The translations under genes were made by a program, and so were the position numbers. From assembly GCF_024362325.1 (NCBI RefSeq), contig NZ_CP101497.1:930001-994000 (forward strand): 64,000 nucleotides of DNA, in the 5' to 3' direction. The stretch is from Microcella humidisoli. GTDB lineage: Bacteria > Actinomycetota > Actinomycetes > Actinomycetales > Microbacteriaceae. Shown here piece after piece: positions 25,495-33,187 of this stretch (its first letter is position 1; each line of letters begins with the position of its first letter). The notes under the pieces are model-generated. The model saw only the letters and a program-made list of their open reading frames with translations, was not told the origin of the DNA and made no database searches.

Positions 25495-26366
25495 TGACGG
25501 ATGCGGGCGCCCTGCTCGGCTGGCACCACGTCTACTCGGGCAAGGTGCGCAACCTCTACGAGCGCGAGGGGTCACCAACCCTCATGCTCGTCGTCGCGAG
25601 CGATCGGGTCAGCGCGTTCGACCACGTGCTCGAGCCCGGCATCCCCGGCAAGGGCGCGCTGCTGACCCAGCTCACGCGCTGGTGGTTCGACCGGCTGCAG
25701 GTGCCGAACCACCTGGTGACCGCTCTCGATGTGGAGCTGCCCGCGGTGCCCGCCGAGCTCGCCGACCGCGCGATGCTCGTACGACGCCTCGACATGCTGC
25801 CGATCGAGTGCGTCGTGCGCGGGTACCTCACCGGATCCGGCTGGGCGGAGTACCAGCAGTCGGGCACCGTGTGCGGCATCCCGCTGCCCGCGGGGCTCAA
25901 CGACGGCGACCGCCTGCCCGAGCCGCTCTACACGCCGGCCTTCAAGGCCCCGCTCGGCGAGCACGACGAGAACATCACGTTCGAGCGCTCGATCGAGCTC
26001 GTCGGCGAGGAGATGGCCACGCAGTTGCGGGATGCGTCGCTCGCGATCTTCGCCGCGGCGAGCGCCATCGCCGCCGAGCGCGGAGTGCTGCTCGCCGACA
26101 CGAAGTTCGAGTTCGGCACCGACCCCGACACGGGCGTGCTGACCCTCGCCGACGAGGCGCTGACGAGCGACAGCTCGCGGTACTGGGACGCGGCACTGTA
26201 CGCCGCCGGTGGCCCGAACCGCATGGACAGCTTCGACAAGCAGATCGTGCGCGACTGGCTCGCCGCGAACTGGGACAAGCAGGGCGAGCCCCCGGCCCTG
26301 CCCGCCGAGATCGTCGAGCGCACGGCCGCACGGTACCGCGAGCTCATCGACCGCCTCTGCGCCTAG
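25494..26366 (+). CDS. purC: Phosphoribosylaminoimidazole-succinocarboxamide synthase (SAICAR synthetase)
   Basis: This 290-residue enzyme adds aspartate to carboxyaminoimidazole ribotide. Motifs are YSGKVRNLYE, VVASDRVSAFDHVLEPGIPGKG, RRLDMLPIECVVRGYLTGSGW, LADTKFEFG and EALTSDSSRYW. The length is of the longer, yeast-like type usual in actinobacteria. The start is the ATG overlapping the purD stop. Downstream the G+C content drops and a small island begins. Confidence 0.95.
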   Translation: MTDAGALLGWHHVYSGKVRNLYEREGSPTLMLVVASDRVSAFDHVLEPGIPGKGALLTQLTRWWFDRLQVPNHLVTALDVELPAVPAELADRAMLVRRLDMLPIECVVRGYLTGSGWAEYQQSGTVCGIPLPAGLNDGDRLPEPLYTPAFKAPLGEHDENITFERSIELVGEEMATQLRDASLAIFAAASAIAAERGVLLADTKFEFGTDPDTGVLTLADEALTSDSSRYWDAALYAAGGPNRMDSFDKQIVRDWLAANWDKQGEPPALPAEIVERTAARYRELIDRLCA

Positions 26367-26410
26367 TTCAGTCGCTGTCGTGGCGAGTCACCAACGTCGC
26401 GCGCCTTTGC

Positions 26411-26435
26411 CGCCGAGGTGGGCTTGAACCCCACG
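26411..26435 (-). other. tRNA T-arm-like fragment
   Basis: On the minus strand GTGGG-GTTCAAG-CCCAC forms a 5-bp stem with a 7-base loop followed by CTCGGCG, like the 3' end of a tRNA. The loop is shifted by one base from a true T-loop and no other tRNA arm is present. It may be an attachment-site remnant or chance. Confidence 0.2.
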
Positions 26436-26490
26436 ATCGGTCCCAAATAGCGACGCACTCCGAAACGAGATGCAGTTTGGGACCGATCGT
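26433..26490. repeat. Perfect 15-bp inverted repeat with competing stem, before a low-GC gene
   Basis: ACGATCGGTCCCAAA (26433-26447) is the exact reverse complement of TTTGGGACCGATCGT (26476-26490), with a 28-base spacer. Within it AGCGACG (26449-26455) could instead pair with CGTCGCT (26488-26494), so two exclusive folds are possible. It ends 29 bases before the gene at 26520 and could be a leader structure, an operator or the end of a small mobile element. Confidence 0.6.
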
Positions 26491-26519
26491 CGCTCTCGTA
26501 ACATCGAGGAAGAACTCCG

Positions 26520-26888
26520 ATGTGCGAGTGCGGCAAGATCAGGGTCATGGAGCACCTCGTTGACCTTGATGAGTTGGCGACTCGCCTCGCTGTCGCCGCC
26601 GAAGAGTGGCGCCGTTACGCGCGCGTTGGTCCGTTCACCTGGCGCGACGAGCGCGCATCGTGGCCTCAACCGATACTCACCGACCGCACCGCGATCGAAG
26701 TCCCGGAGTCTCTTGGCGTGACGCTCTTCAGAGGAGACGACGTCTTCCAAGCCGTGGTGTGGACCGGTGGCTGGGCAGATGTCGGCCTACTCGTGGACTG
26801 GACAATCCTGGAGCTCTGTCCAGAGTTCCAGGACGTCGACGGGGCCTACGCTGCTGTGGTCCGAAACGCGGAGGACTTCCTCGCCTAA
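26520..26888 (+). CDS. Hypothetical protein, 122 residues, in lower-GC segment
   Basis: The protein is acidic with several tryptophans (AAEEWRRY, VVWTGGWADVGLLVDWTILELC) and no membrane segment; it is probably cytoplasmic. It resembles no family I can name. GAGGAAG precedes the ATG at 26520 at good spacing; an in-frame ATG at 26547 (MEHLVDLDEL) is an alternative start giving 113 residues. Codon use includes many A/T-ending codons, unlike the purine genes on either side, which suggests transfer. It stands alone between purC and the VOC gene, preceded by a long inverted repeat. Confidence 0.6.
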   Translation: MCECGKIRVMEHLVDLDELATRLAVAAEEWRRYARVGPFTWRDERASWPQPILTDRTAIEVPESLGVTLFRGDDVFQAVVWTGGWADVGLLVDWTILELCPEFQDVDGAYAAVVRNAEDFLA

Positions 26889-26962
26889 GGACGAGCAGTG
26901 GTCTATCTGAAGACTGCGACTAGCGGCGGAATGACGCGCGACGCGAGCCGGTTGACTCGGGT

Positions 26963-27874
26963 ATGACCGACTCTTCCCGGCTCGCCGCCGACACCTCGAT
27001 GGGTCCCGTCACGCTCGACGTCGCCGACCTCGACGCGATGACGGCGTACTACCGCGACGCGGTGGGCCTGAGCGTGCTCGACGCGACGGGGCCGGTCGTG
27101 ACGCTGGGGCGCGCCGGCCGCGCTGCGGACGGTGCCGCGGGTGACGCGGGTAGCGCATCCACCCCGCTCGTCGTTCTGCGGCACAGCCCGACGCTGCGGC
27201 ATGCCGGGCCGCGCGAGGCCGGGCTGTTCCACACGGCGATCCTGTTCGAGACGCAGGCCGCGCTTGCCGCCGCCGTCTACACCGTGGCGACGACGCACCC
27301 GAACCGCTTCACCGGATCGAGCGACCACATCGTCAGCCAGGCCTTCTACTTCGACGACCCCGAGGGCAACGGCGTCGAGCTCTACTGGGATCGCGACCGC
27401 ACCCAGTGGTCGTGGGTGCACGGCACGGTCGAGATGGCCACGCTCTTCCTCGACCCCAACGCCTTCCTGCGCGAGCACCTCACCGGCGACGCCCTCGCCG
27501 CGCACGGCTCGGCGCCCGCGGTTGTCGGGCACGTACACCTCAGCGTCGGCGACATCGCGACGGCGCGGCACTTCTACGTCGACCAGCTCGGCTTCGACCT
27601 GACGAACGCCTACGGCGAGCAGGCGATCTTCGTGAGCGCGGGCGGCTACCACCACCACATGGCGATGAACGTGTGGCGCAGCAGCGGTGCCGGTCGACGG
27701 ATGCCCGCCCTGGGCCTCGGCCAGGTCGACCTCGTGCTGCCGAGCGCCGACGAGCTCGGCGCCACGGCTGAGCGTCTGCGGCACGTCGGGGTTGCCGTGC
27801 GCGAGGACGGCCGCACGCTCGAGCTCGACGACCCCTGGGGCACGCTCATCCGGCTGGCACCCTCGCCCGCCTAG
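26963..27874 (+). CDS. VOC-superfamily protein with two glyoxalase/dioxygenase modules (CatE-like)
   Basis: This 303-residue protein has two vicinal-oxygen-chelate modules, residues 14-135 and about 175-295, as in CatE-type extradiol dioxygenases and relatives. Candidate metal ligands are His in AGLFHTAILF, Glu in GNGVELYWD and His in VGHVHLSVGD; YHHHMAMNVW is also typical. Such proteins use Fe2+ or another metal to open catechols or act as lyases, but many members have other roles. The start is ATG at 26963. It is alone on its transcript and is followed by the first SGNH hydrolase. Confidence 0.8.
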   Translation: MTDSSRLAADTSMGPVTLDVADLDAMTAYYRDAVGLSVLDATGPVVTLGRAGRAADGAAGDAGSASTPLVVLRHSPTLRHAGPREAGLFHTAILFETQAALAAAVYTVATTHPNRFTGSSDHIVSQAFYFDDPEGNGVELYWDRDRTQWSWVHGTVEMATLFLDPNAFLREHLTGDALAAHGSAPAVVGHVHLSVGDIATARHFYVDQLGFDLTNAYGEQAIFVSAGGYHHHMAMNVWRSSGAGRRMPALGLGQVDLVLPSADELGATAERLRHVGVAVREDGRTLELDDPWGTLIRLAPSPA

Positions 27875-27877
27875 ACT
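27872..27877 (+). promoter_or_regulatory. -10 TAGACT, leaderless promoter of SGNH hydrolase 1
   Basis: TAGACT, 7 bases, then GTG at 27885. The A of the VOC gene stop TAG (27872-27874) is part of the hexamer, so stop codon and promoter overlap. Confidence 0.55.
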
Positions 27878-27884
27878 CCCGCAC

Positions 27885-28688
27885 GTGGACGAGTACCGAG
27901 TGCCGCGCCGGCTGCGGCTGAGCCGCGCGATCGCGGCCGCGCAGGCTCCCGTGCTGCTGCCGCAGGGCCGTCGGCTGCGGCGCGAGACACCGCGGCTTCC
28001 GGATGCGCCCCTGCCGTGGGAGGGGCGCGTCGAGGGCGGCGGCGACCGTGACGGGCGCGACGACCCGGGCGGAGCATCCCGCACCCTGCACCTGCTCGTG
28101 ATCGGCGACTCGACAGCCGCGGGCGTCGGCGTCGACCACGCCGACCTCGGCCTCGGCGGGCGGCTCGCCGAAGCGCTCGCCGCGCGCACCGGGCGGCCCG
28201 TGCACTGGCGCGCGGCGGGGCGCAACGGCGCGACGGCGCGCGACCTCGTGCGGCACTTCCTGAAGCCCGCGCTGGAGGGGCCCACCGACCTCGTGTTCCT
28301 GACCGTCGGGGCGAACGATGCGCTCGCGTTGCGGTCGGCGCGGGCGTTCCGCCGCGACATCCGGCGCATTCTCGAGCGCACCTTCGCCGCGCATCCCGAG
28401 GCCGCCCTGCTCATGTCGTCGCTGCCAGCGTTCTTCCGGTTCCAGCTGCTGCCCGAACCGCTACGCCGCAGCCTCTACCGGCACTCGCAGGCGCTCGAAC
28501 GCGAGGCGCGGCTGCTGGTCGGGGCCGCCCCCCGTGCGCACATGTCGCCGCCCCCGCCGCCGTACACCGAGGGCTTCTTCGCGAGCGACGACTTTCACCC
28601 GAGCGCGATCGGGTACAAGGACTGGGCCGACTTCGCGGTGGAGGACGCGTGGAGCGTCGGCTTCGGGCGCCTGCTCGACGACCACTAG
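27885..28688 (+). CDS. SGNH/GDSL-type hydrolase, copy 1
   Basis: This 267-residue protein has the SGNH blocks: block I LLVIGDSTAAGVGVD with the nucleophilic Ser, block II Gly in RAAGRNGATARDL, block III GAND (VGANDALALRSA) and block V SDDFHPSAIGYKDWA with the Asp-x-x-His pair. It is expected to be an esterase or lipase-like hydrolase of unknown substrate. The N-terminus before block I (about 70 residues) is basic and proline-rich, without a clear signal peptide. GTG at 27885 is chosen from the TAGACT -10 seven bases upstream. It is a tandem paralogue of the next gene. Confidence 0.82.
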   Translation: MDEYRVPRRLRLSRAIAAAQAPVLLPQGRRLRRETPRLPDAPLPWEGRVEGGGDRDGRDDPGGASRTLHLLVIGDSTAAGVGVDHADLGLGGRLAEALAARTGRPVHWRAAGRNGATARDLVRHFLKPALEGPTDLVFLTVGANDALALRSARAFRRDIRRILERTFAAHPEAALLMSSLPAFFRFQLLPEPLRRSLYRHSQALEREARLLVGAAPRAHMSPPPPPYTEGFFASDDFHPSAIGYKDWADFAVEDAWSVGFGRLLDDH

Positions 28689-28732
28689 AGCAGTCGCCGG
28701 CCCCCGCGCGCCGCCCGGCGCGACCCGCGGCC

Positions 28733-28738
28733 TAGACT
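28733..28738 (+). promoter_or_regulatory. -10 TAGACT, leaderless promoter of SGNH hydrolase 2
   Basis: TAGACT, 7 bases, then ATG at 28746: the same hexamer and spacing as for copy 1, so the promoter was probably duplicated together with the gene. Confidence 0.55.
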
Positions 28739-28745
28739 CGCGCCC

Positions 28746-29507
28746 ATGACCTCGAGCCCCCGCCCGCTGCGCGGCCGCCGCCTCAGCCGGGCCGTGCTGC
28801 TCGCCCTCGCGCCGATCATCGTGCCGCAGACCGTCAAGCTGCGACGCGTCGTGCCGCTGCTGCCCGAGCCGCCCCAGCCCTGGGAAGGCGGCGGCGGAAC
28901 CGACCCCATCCGCCTGCTGGTCATCGGCGACTCGATGGCGGTCGGCGTGGGCGTCGACGACGCCGCCGAGGGCCTCGCGGGTCACGTCGCCGCCGAGCTC
29001 ACCGCCGCGACCGGCCGGCCGGTGCGCTGGCGGGCGCGCGGACGCAACGGCGCCACCGCGCGCGACGTCATCCGCGACCACCTCGACGACGCCCTCGCCG
29101 AGCCCACCGACGTCGTCGTCATCAGCCTCGGCGCGAACGACTCGATGCAGGTGCGCTCGCACCGCGCTTTCCGCCGCGACATCACGCGCATCGTGCGCGA
29201 TGTCGCGGCCGCGCATCCGGAAGCGGTCGTGCTCACGAGCGCCCTGCCCGCCTTCCACCGCTTCGGACTCCTGCCCGAACCGCTGCGCGGAACCCTCTAC
29301 CTGCACGCGCAGTCGCTCGAGGTGAGCGCCCGCCGCGCTCTCGAGCGCTTCCCGCTCGCGCACATGACCCCGCCACTGCCGCCCTACGCGGCCGACCACT
29401 TCGCGACGGACGACTTCCACCCGAGCGCGCACGGCTACGGCGAGTGGGCGCAGTTCATCGTGCACGACGCCGTCGCGCACGGCATCGCGGCGCGCATCCC
29501 GGCGTGA
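28746..29507 (+). CDS. SGNH/GDSL-type hydrolase, copy 2
   Basis: This 253-residue paralogue of the gene at 27885 has the same blocks: LLVIGDSMAVGVGVDD, RARGRNGATARDVI, LGANDSMQVRSHRAF and TDDFHPSAHGYGEWA. The N-terminus carries a hydrophobic stretch AVLLALAPIIVPQTVKLRR that could be a membrane anchor. ATG at 28746 lies 7 bases after a TAGACT -10. Its stop overlaps the GTG of the kinase gene (GTGA at 29504), so the two are coupled. Substrate unknown; tandem duplication suggests divergence in specificity. Confidence 0.82.
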   Translation: MTSSPRPLRGRRLSRAVLLALAPIIVPQTVKLRRVVPLLPEPPQPWEGGGGTDPIRLLVIGDSMAVGVGVDDAAEGLAGHVAAELTAATGRPVRWRARGRNGATARDVIRDHLDDALAEPTDVVVISLGANDSMQVRSHRAFRRDITRIVRDVAAAHPEAVVLTSALPAFHRFGLLPEPLRGTLYLHAQSLEVSARRALERFPLAHMTPPLPPYAADHFATDDFHPSAHGYGEWAQFIVHDAVAHGIAARIPA

Positions 29508-29563
29508 GCGGCAGCGGCGTGAGCGGCAGCGACGCGAGCGGCAGCGGCACGAGCGGCTCGGCC
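29504..29563 (+). repeat. 15-bp imperfect tandem repeat at the kinase start (4 units)
   Basis: Four units of the form (g/a)(t/c)GAGCGGCAGCGGC lie end to end and encode [20 protein letters not shown]. The first two units each begin with GTG, so two possible start codons sit 15 bases apart. Confidence 0.75.
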
Positions 29564-30250
29564 GCGCCGACCGCGGGTCGCACCCCGATCGACCTGCCCG
29601 CCCTCGCCGCGATCGTCGAGGGGATGCTCGCCGCGCGCACGGCATCCGCCCCGCTGCTCGTAGGCCTGGCCGGAGCGCCCGGCGCCGGCAAGTCGACCGC
29701 GGCCGCCGAGTTCGCCGCGCTGCTGCCCGGCTCGCGCGTGCTGCCGATGGACGGCTTTCACCTGCCGCAGGCCGAGCTCGTGCGGCTCGGACGCCGCGAG
29801 CGCATGGGCGCCCCCGACACCTTCGACGTCGACGCCTTCGTCGCCCTGCTCGAGCGGCTGCGTCATGCACGCGGTTCAGGAAGCGCGGTGCGCGCGCCGG
29901 GGTTCGACCGGCGTGTCGAGGAGCCCGTGCCCGACGCGATCGAGCTGCTTCCTGAACGGCGAACCGGCGACCCGGCCGGGGGCGCGGCGGAGGTGGGCGC
30001 GATCATCGTCGAGGGCAACTACCTGCTGCTGCGCGAGCACGGCTGGCACCGCGTCACGCCGTTGCTCGACGTGACGGTCGGCGTCGTGCTCGACGAGGTC
30101 ACGCGGCACGAGCGCCTCATCGCCCGCCACATCGCCTTCGGCAAGACCCCGGACGCCGCGCGCGCCTGGGCGCTCGGCCCCGACGAGCGCAACGCGGCCG
30201 CAATCGCGGCAACCCTCGAGCGCGCGGACCACGTACTCGCCGCTCGGTAG
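29504..30250 (+). CDS. P-loop nucleoside/nucleotide kinase family protein (uridine kinase/YggC-like)
   Basis: This 248-residue protein has a Walker A motif GAPGAGKST at residues 57-65, then [34 protein letters not shown], which is the substrate lid signature shared by the PanK/uridine kinase-like YggC family, and EGNYLLL plus [15 protein letters not shown] near the C-terminus. It should phosphorylate a sugar, nucleoside or related alcohol. The first 20 residues are a Gly/Ser repeat made by a 15-bp tandem repeat. The start overlaps the stop of the SGNH gene; GTG at 29519 is an alternative. Confidence 0.75.
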   Translation: MSGSGVSGSDASGSGTSGSAAPTAGRTPIDLPALAAIVEGMLAARTASAPLLVGLAGAPGAGKSTAAAEFAALLPGSRVLPMDGFHLPQAELVRLGRRERMGAPDTFDVDAFVALLERLRHARGSGSAVRAPGFDRRVEEPVPDAIELLPERRTGDPAGGAAEVGAIIVEGNYLLLREHGWHRVTPLLDVTVGVVLDEVTRHERLIARHIAFGKTPDAARAWALGPDERNAAAIAATLERADHVLAAR

Positions 30251-30253
30251 ACT
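30248..30253 (+). promoter_or_regulatory. -10 TAGACT of the purS-purQ operon
   Basis: TAGACT includes the stop codon TAG of the kinase gene (30248-30250). The start of purS is 39 bases on, with GGGGAG as ribosome binding site, so this transcript carries a leader. Confidence 0.5.
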
Positions 30254-30292
30254 CAAGACATCCACCCGCCGACCCACCCCGGGGAGTCCACC

Positions 30293-30585
30293 GTGCCCAC
30301 CATCGTCGTCGAGGTCATGCCCAAGGCCGAACTGCTCGACCCCGCCGGCAAGGCCGTCGCGGGGGCGCTGCACCGCCTCGGCCACGAGAGCATCCGCGAT
30401 GTGCGCATCGGCAAGCGCTTCGAGCTGCACGTCGACGGCGAAATCGACGCGGCCTTGCTCGAGACCGCCCAGCAACTCGCGGCCGACATGCTCAGCAACG
30501 GCGTCATCGAAGACGTCATCAGCGTGCACGTCAGTGGCTCGGCCGCCGACGGGGTCGGCGAGGGCGTGGCCGGAGAGACCCGCTA

Positions 30586-30586
<1 letters not shown>
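30293..30586 (+). CDS. purS: Phosphoribosylformylglycinamidine synthase subunit PurS
   Basis: PurS is the small structural subunit that bridges PurQ and PurL in FGAM synthetase. The protein of 97 residues shows [26 protein letters not shown] and [14 protein letters not shown], both typical, with an extra 15-residue Gly/Ala tail. The start is GTG at 30293 after GGGGAG. The stop overlaps the GTG start of purQ, so they are co-translated. purL follows 1.9 kb later on the same strand but is separated by other genes. Confidence 0.93.
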
Positions 30587-31281
<695 letters not shown>

Positions 31282-31285
31282 CGGC

Positions 31286-31774
31286 GTGACGACGACCTCC
31301 ACCGCACCCGCACGCCTGACCCCGAAGAAGCTCTACCGCATCGTCGCGATCGCCGAGGCGATCACGTGGACGCTGCTCATCACGGGCCTCATCCTTCGCG
31401 CCACGATCGGGCTCGACATCGCGGTGACGATCGGCGGCAGCATCCACGGTTTCGTCTTCCTCGCCTACGGCGCCACGGCGGTGCTGACGGCGATCAACCA
31501 GCGCTGGAGCGTCGGCCTCGGCCTGCTCGCGGTCGTCACGGCGATCGTTCCCTACGCGACGATCCCCTTCGACATGTGGGCCCACCGCACCGGCAAGCTC
31601 GAGGGCGACTGGCGCCGCGAGGCGACGGACGACCCGCGTGATCAGCGCTGGTTCGACCGACTGGTGCGGTGGATGCTCAACCACCCGTACCTGCTCGCGA
31701 GCCTCATTCTGCTCGCGGTCGTGGTGCTCTTCACCGTGCTGCTGATCCTGGGCCCGCCGGTTCCCAAGGCCTAG
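31286..31774 (+). CDS. DUF3817 family membrane protein
   Basis: This 162-residue protein has the DUF3817 pattern: KKLYRIVAIAEAITWTLLITGLILR, GGSIHGFVFLAYG and PFDMWAHRTGKLEGDWR, with four predicted membrane helices including one at the C-terminus (YLLASLILLAVVVLFTVLLI). Function is unknown; the family often neighbours purine or guaA genes in actinobacteria. It starts with GTG at 31286, 4 bases after purQ. It converges on the MscS gene (15 bases between stops). Confidence 0.85.
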   Translation: MTTTSTAPARLTPKKLYRIVAIAEAITWTLLITGLILRATIGLDIAVTIGGSIHGFVFLAYGATAVLTAINQRWSVGLGLLAVVTAIVPYATIPFDMWAHRTGKLEGDWRREATDDPRDQRWFDRLVRWMLNHPYLLASLILLAVVVLFTVLLILGPPVPKA

Positions 31775-31789
31775 CGGGCGTCGAGGCGG

Positions 31790-33013
31790 TCAGGCTCCCG
31801 CGCGGCTCGGGGCATCCGGGTCGGCCGAGGGGGCGAGCATCTGCTCGGCGCGCTGGTGCGCTTCGGGCGTGCCGCTGAACAGCTGGCGCTTCGCCGACTG
31901 GTCGGCGGGATCAACGGCGGGCGCCGCGTCGTCGGCGGACGCGCGATCGACCATGACGACGCGCGTGCGCGGCATCGCGCCGGGGCTCTCGAGCTGCACC
32001 CACTCGACGAGCTGCTCGCGCACGTAGTTGCGCAGGTCGAAGAGCGAGCCGGCGTCGGCAGCGCTCACGAGGATGCGCACGCGCACGAGCCCGCCGACCG
32101 CGTCGGCGACCTGCAGCACCGAGACGCGGCGGTCCCACAGCGGCGTGCCGTCGAGGATCTCGGCCAACCGCGACCGCATCGCGGCGGGGCTCACGCGCCA
32201 GTCGAGGTCGAGCTCGACGGAGCCGAGCAGTTCGCTGCCCGTGCGCGTCCAGTTCTCGAAGGGCGTGCTGGTGAAGTGCGTCGAGGGCACGACGAGGCGC
32301 CGGTCATCCCAGATGCGCACCACCACGTAGGTGAGGGTGATCTCTTCGATGCGCCCCCACTCGCCTTCGACGATCACGATGTCGTCGACGCGGATGGCGT
32401 CGCTGAACGCGATCTGCACCCCGGCGAAGACGTTCGACAGCGTCGATTGCGCGGCGAGACCCGCGACGATGCCGGCGAGGCCCGCCGAGGCCAGCAGGCT
32501 CGCGCCGAGCGCCTGCATCTCGGGGAAGGTCAGCAGGCCCGCGCTCACGGCCGCCACGATGATGACGACCGTCACAAGGCGCTGCAGGAAGGTCAGCTGG
32601 GTGTGCGCGCGGCGAGCGCCGCGCGTGGCGTCGGCGCCGATCGGGAACCGACTCTTCGCGCCCTCGAAGGCGAAGTCGACGGTTTCGACGAGCACCCACG
32701 CGAAGAGCCCGATGACGCCGATCGTGAGGGCGCGGTCGATCGCCTCCGAGAAGCGCGTCTCCGGTGCCGCGAGGTCGACGGCGATCCACACGGCCACGAC
32801 GATGAGCAGCAGGCGCAGGGCCCGGCGCGTGTGGCGCAGCAGCACCGCCGTCCAGGGGTGGCGCGGCGCGCTCAGCCGCACGACCAGTTCCACGATGACG
32901 ATGACGAGCGCGGCGACCGCGAGCATGAGCACCGTCAGCACGATGAGGAAGACCCAGCCGCGCTCGGGCACCCCCTCGGCGTCGACGAGGTCGAACAGCG
33001 TCTGCGGGCTCAT
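31790..33013 (-). CDS. MscS-family mechanosensitive ion channel
   Basis: This 407-residue channel releases solutes when membrane tension rises. It has an N-terminal segment, several membrane helices (WVFLIVLTVLMLAVAALVIVIV and others), the pore helix LLASAGLAGIVAGLAAQ and the beta domain DAIRVDDIVIVEGEWG with RRLVVPSTHF. The C-terminal cytoplasmic domain is followed by a polar tail of about 50 residues. The start is ATG at 33013. It lies downstream of a 29-codon frame on the same strand. Confidence 0.9.
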   Translation of the reverse strand: MSPQTLFDLVDAEGVPERGWVFLIVLTVLMLAVAALVIVIVELVVRLSAPRHPWTAVLLRHTRRALRLLLIVVAVWIAVDLAAPETRFSEAIDRALTIGVIGLFAWVLVETVDFAFEGAKSRFPIGADATRGARRAHTQLTFLQRLVTVVIIVAAVSAGLLTFPEMQALGASLLASAGLAGIVAGLAAQSTLSNVFAGVQIAFSDAIRVDDIVIVEGEWGRIEEITLTYVVVRIWDDRRLVVPSTHFTSTPFENWTRTGSELLGSVELDLDWRVSPAAMRSRLAEILDGTPLWDRRVSVLQVADAVGGLVRVRILVSAADAGSLFDLRNYVREQLVEWVQLESPGAMPRTRVVMVDRASADDAAPAVDPADQSAKRQLFSGTPEAHQRAEQMLAPSADPDAPSRAGA

Positions 33014-33031
33014 GCGCTCAGCATCTCGCGA

Positions 33032-33121
33032 TCACTGGTTGAGCGCGAGACCGAGGAACATGGCGCCGAGGAAGACGAGCACACCGATCGCGGCGTAGGT
33101 CCAGATGGTGCGAGCGTTCAT
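33032..33121 (-). CDS. Putative 29-residue membrane microprotein
   Basis: MNARTIWTYAAIGVLVFLGA followed by MFLGLALNQ is a short positively charged head and a single hydrophobic helix spanning nearly the whole protein. A GGGAG ribosome binding site precedes the ATG at 33121, and the gene stops 18 bases before the MscS start. It is a plausible single-pass microprotein co-transcribed with the MscS channel gene, possibly a partner subunit; this is inference from position. Confidence 0.5.
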   Translation of the reverse strand: MNARTIWTYAAIGVLVFLGAMFLGLALNQ

Positions 33122-33174
33122 GCGGGGCTCCCAGGGGCAGTTCGGGCGGCGACGGCACCAGCCTAGGCCGCCGG

Positions 33175-33180
33175 TAGGCT
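33175..33180 (+). promoter_or_regulatory. -10 TAGGCT, leaderless promoter of purL
   Basis: TAGGCT, 7 bases, then GTG at 33188. There is no Shine-Dalgarno in between. Confidence 0.6.
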
Positions 33181-33187
33181 GAATGCC

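Noticed and set aside
26411-26435. A complete tRNA gene
   Set aside because: Only a T-arm-like hairpin with a shifted loop is present; no anticodon arm, D-arm or 5' acceptor strand was found upstream.
29874-29957. 11-bp inverted repeat GTTCAGGAAGC...GCTTCCTGAAC inside the kinase gene
   Set aside because: It lies wholly in the coding sequence with a 62-base loop, no composition change and no effect on the frame; chance is sufficient.
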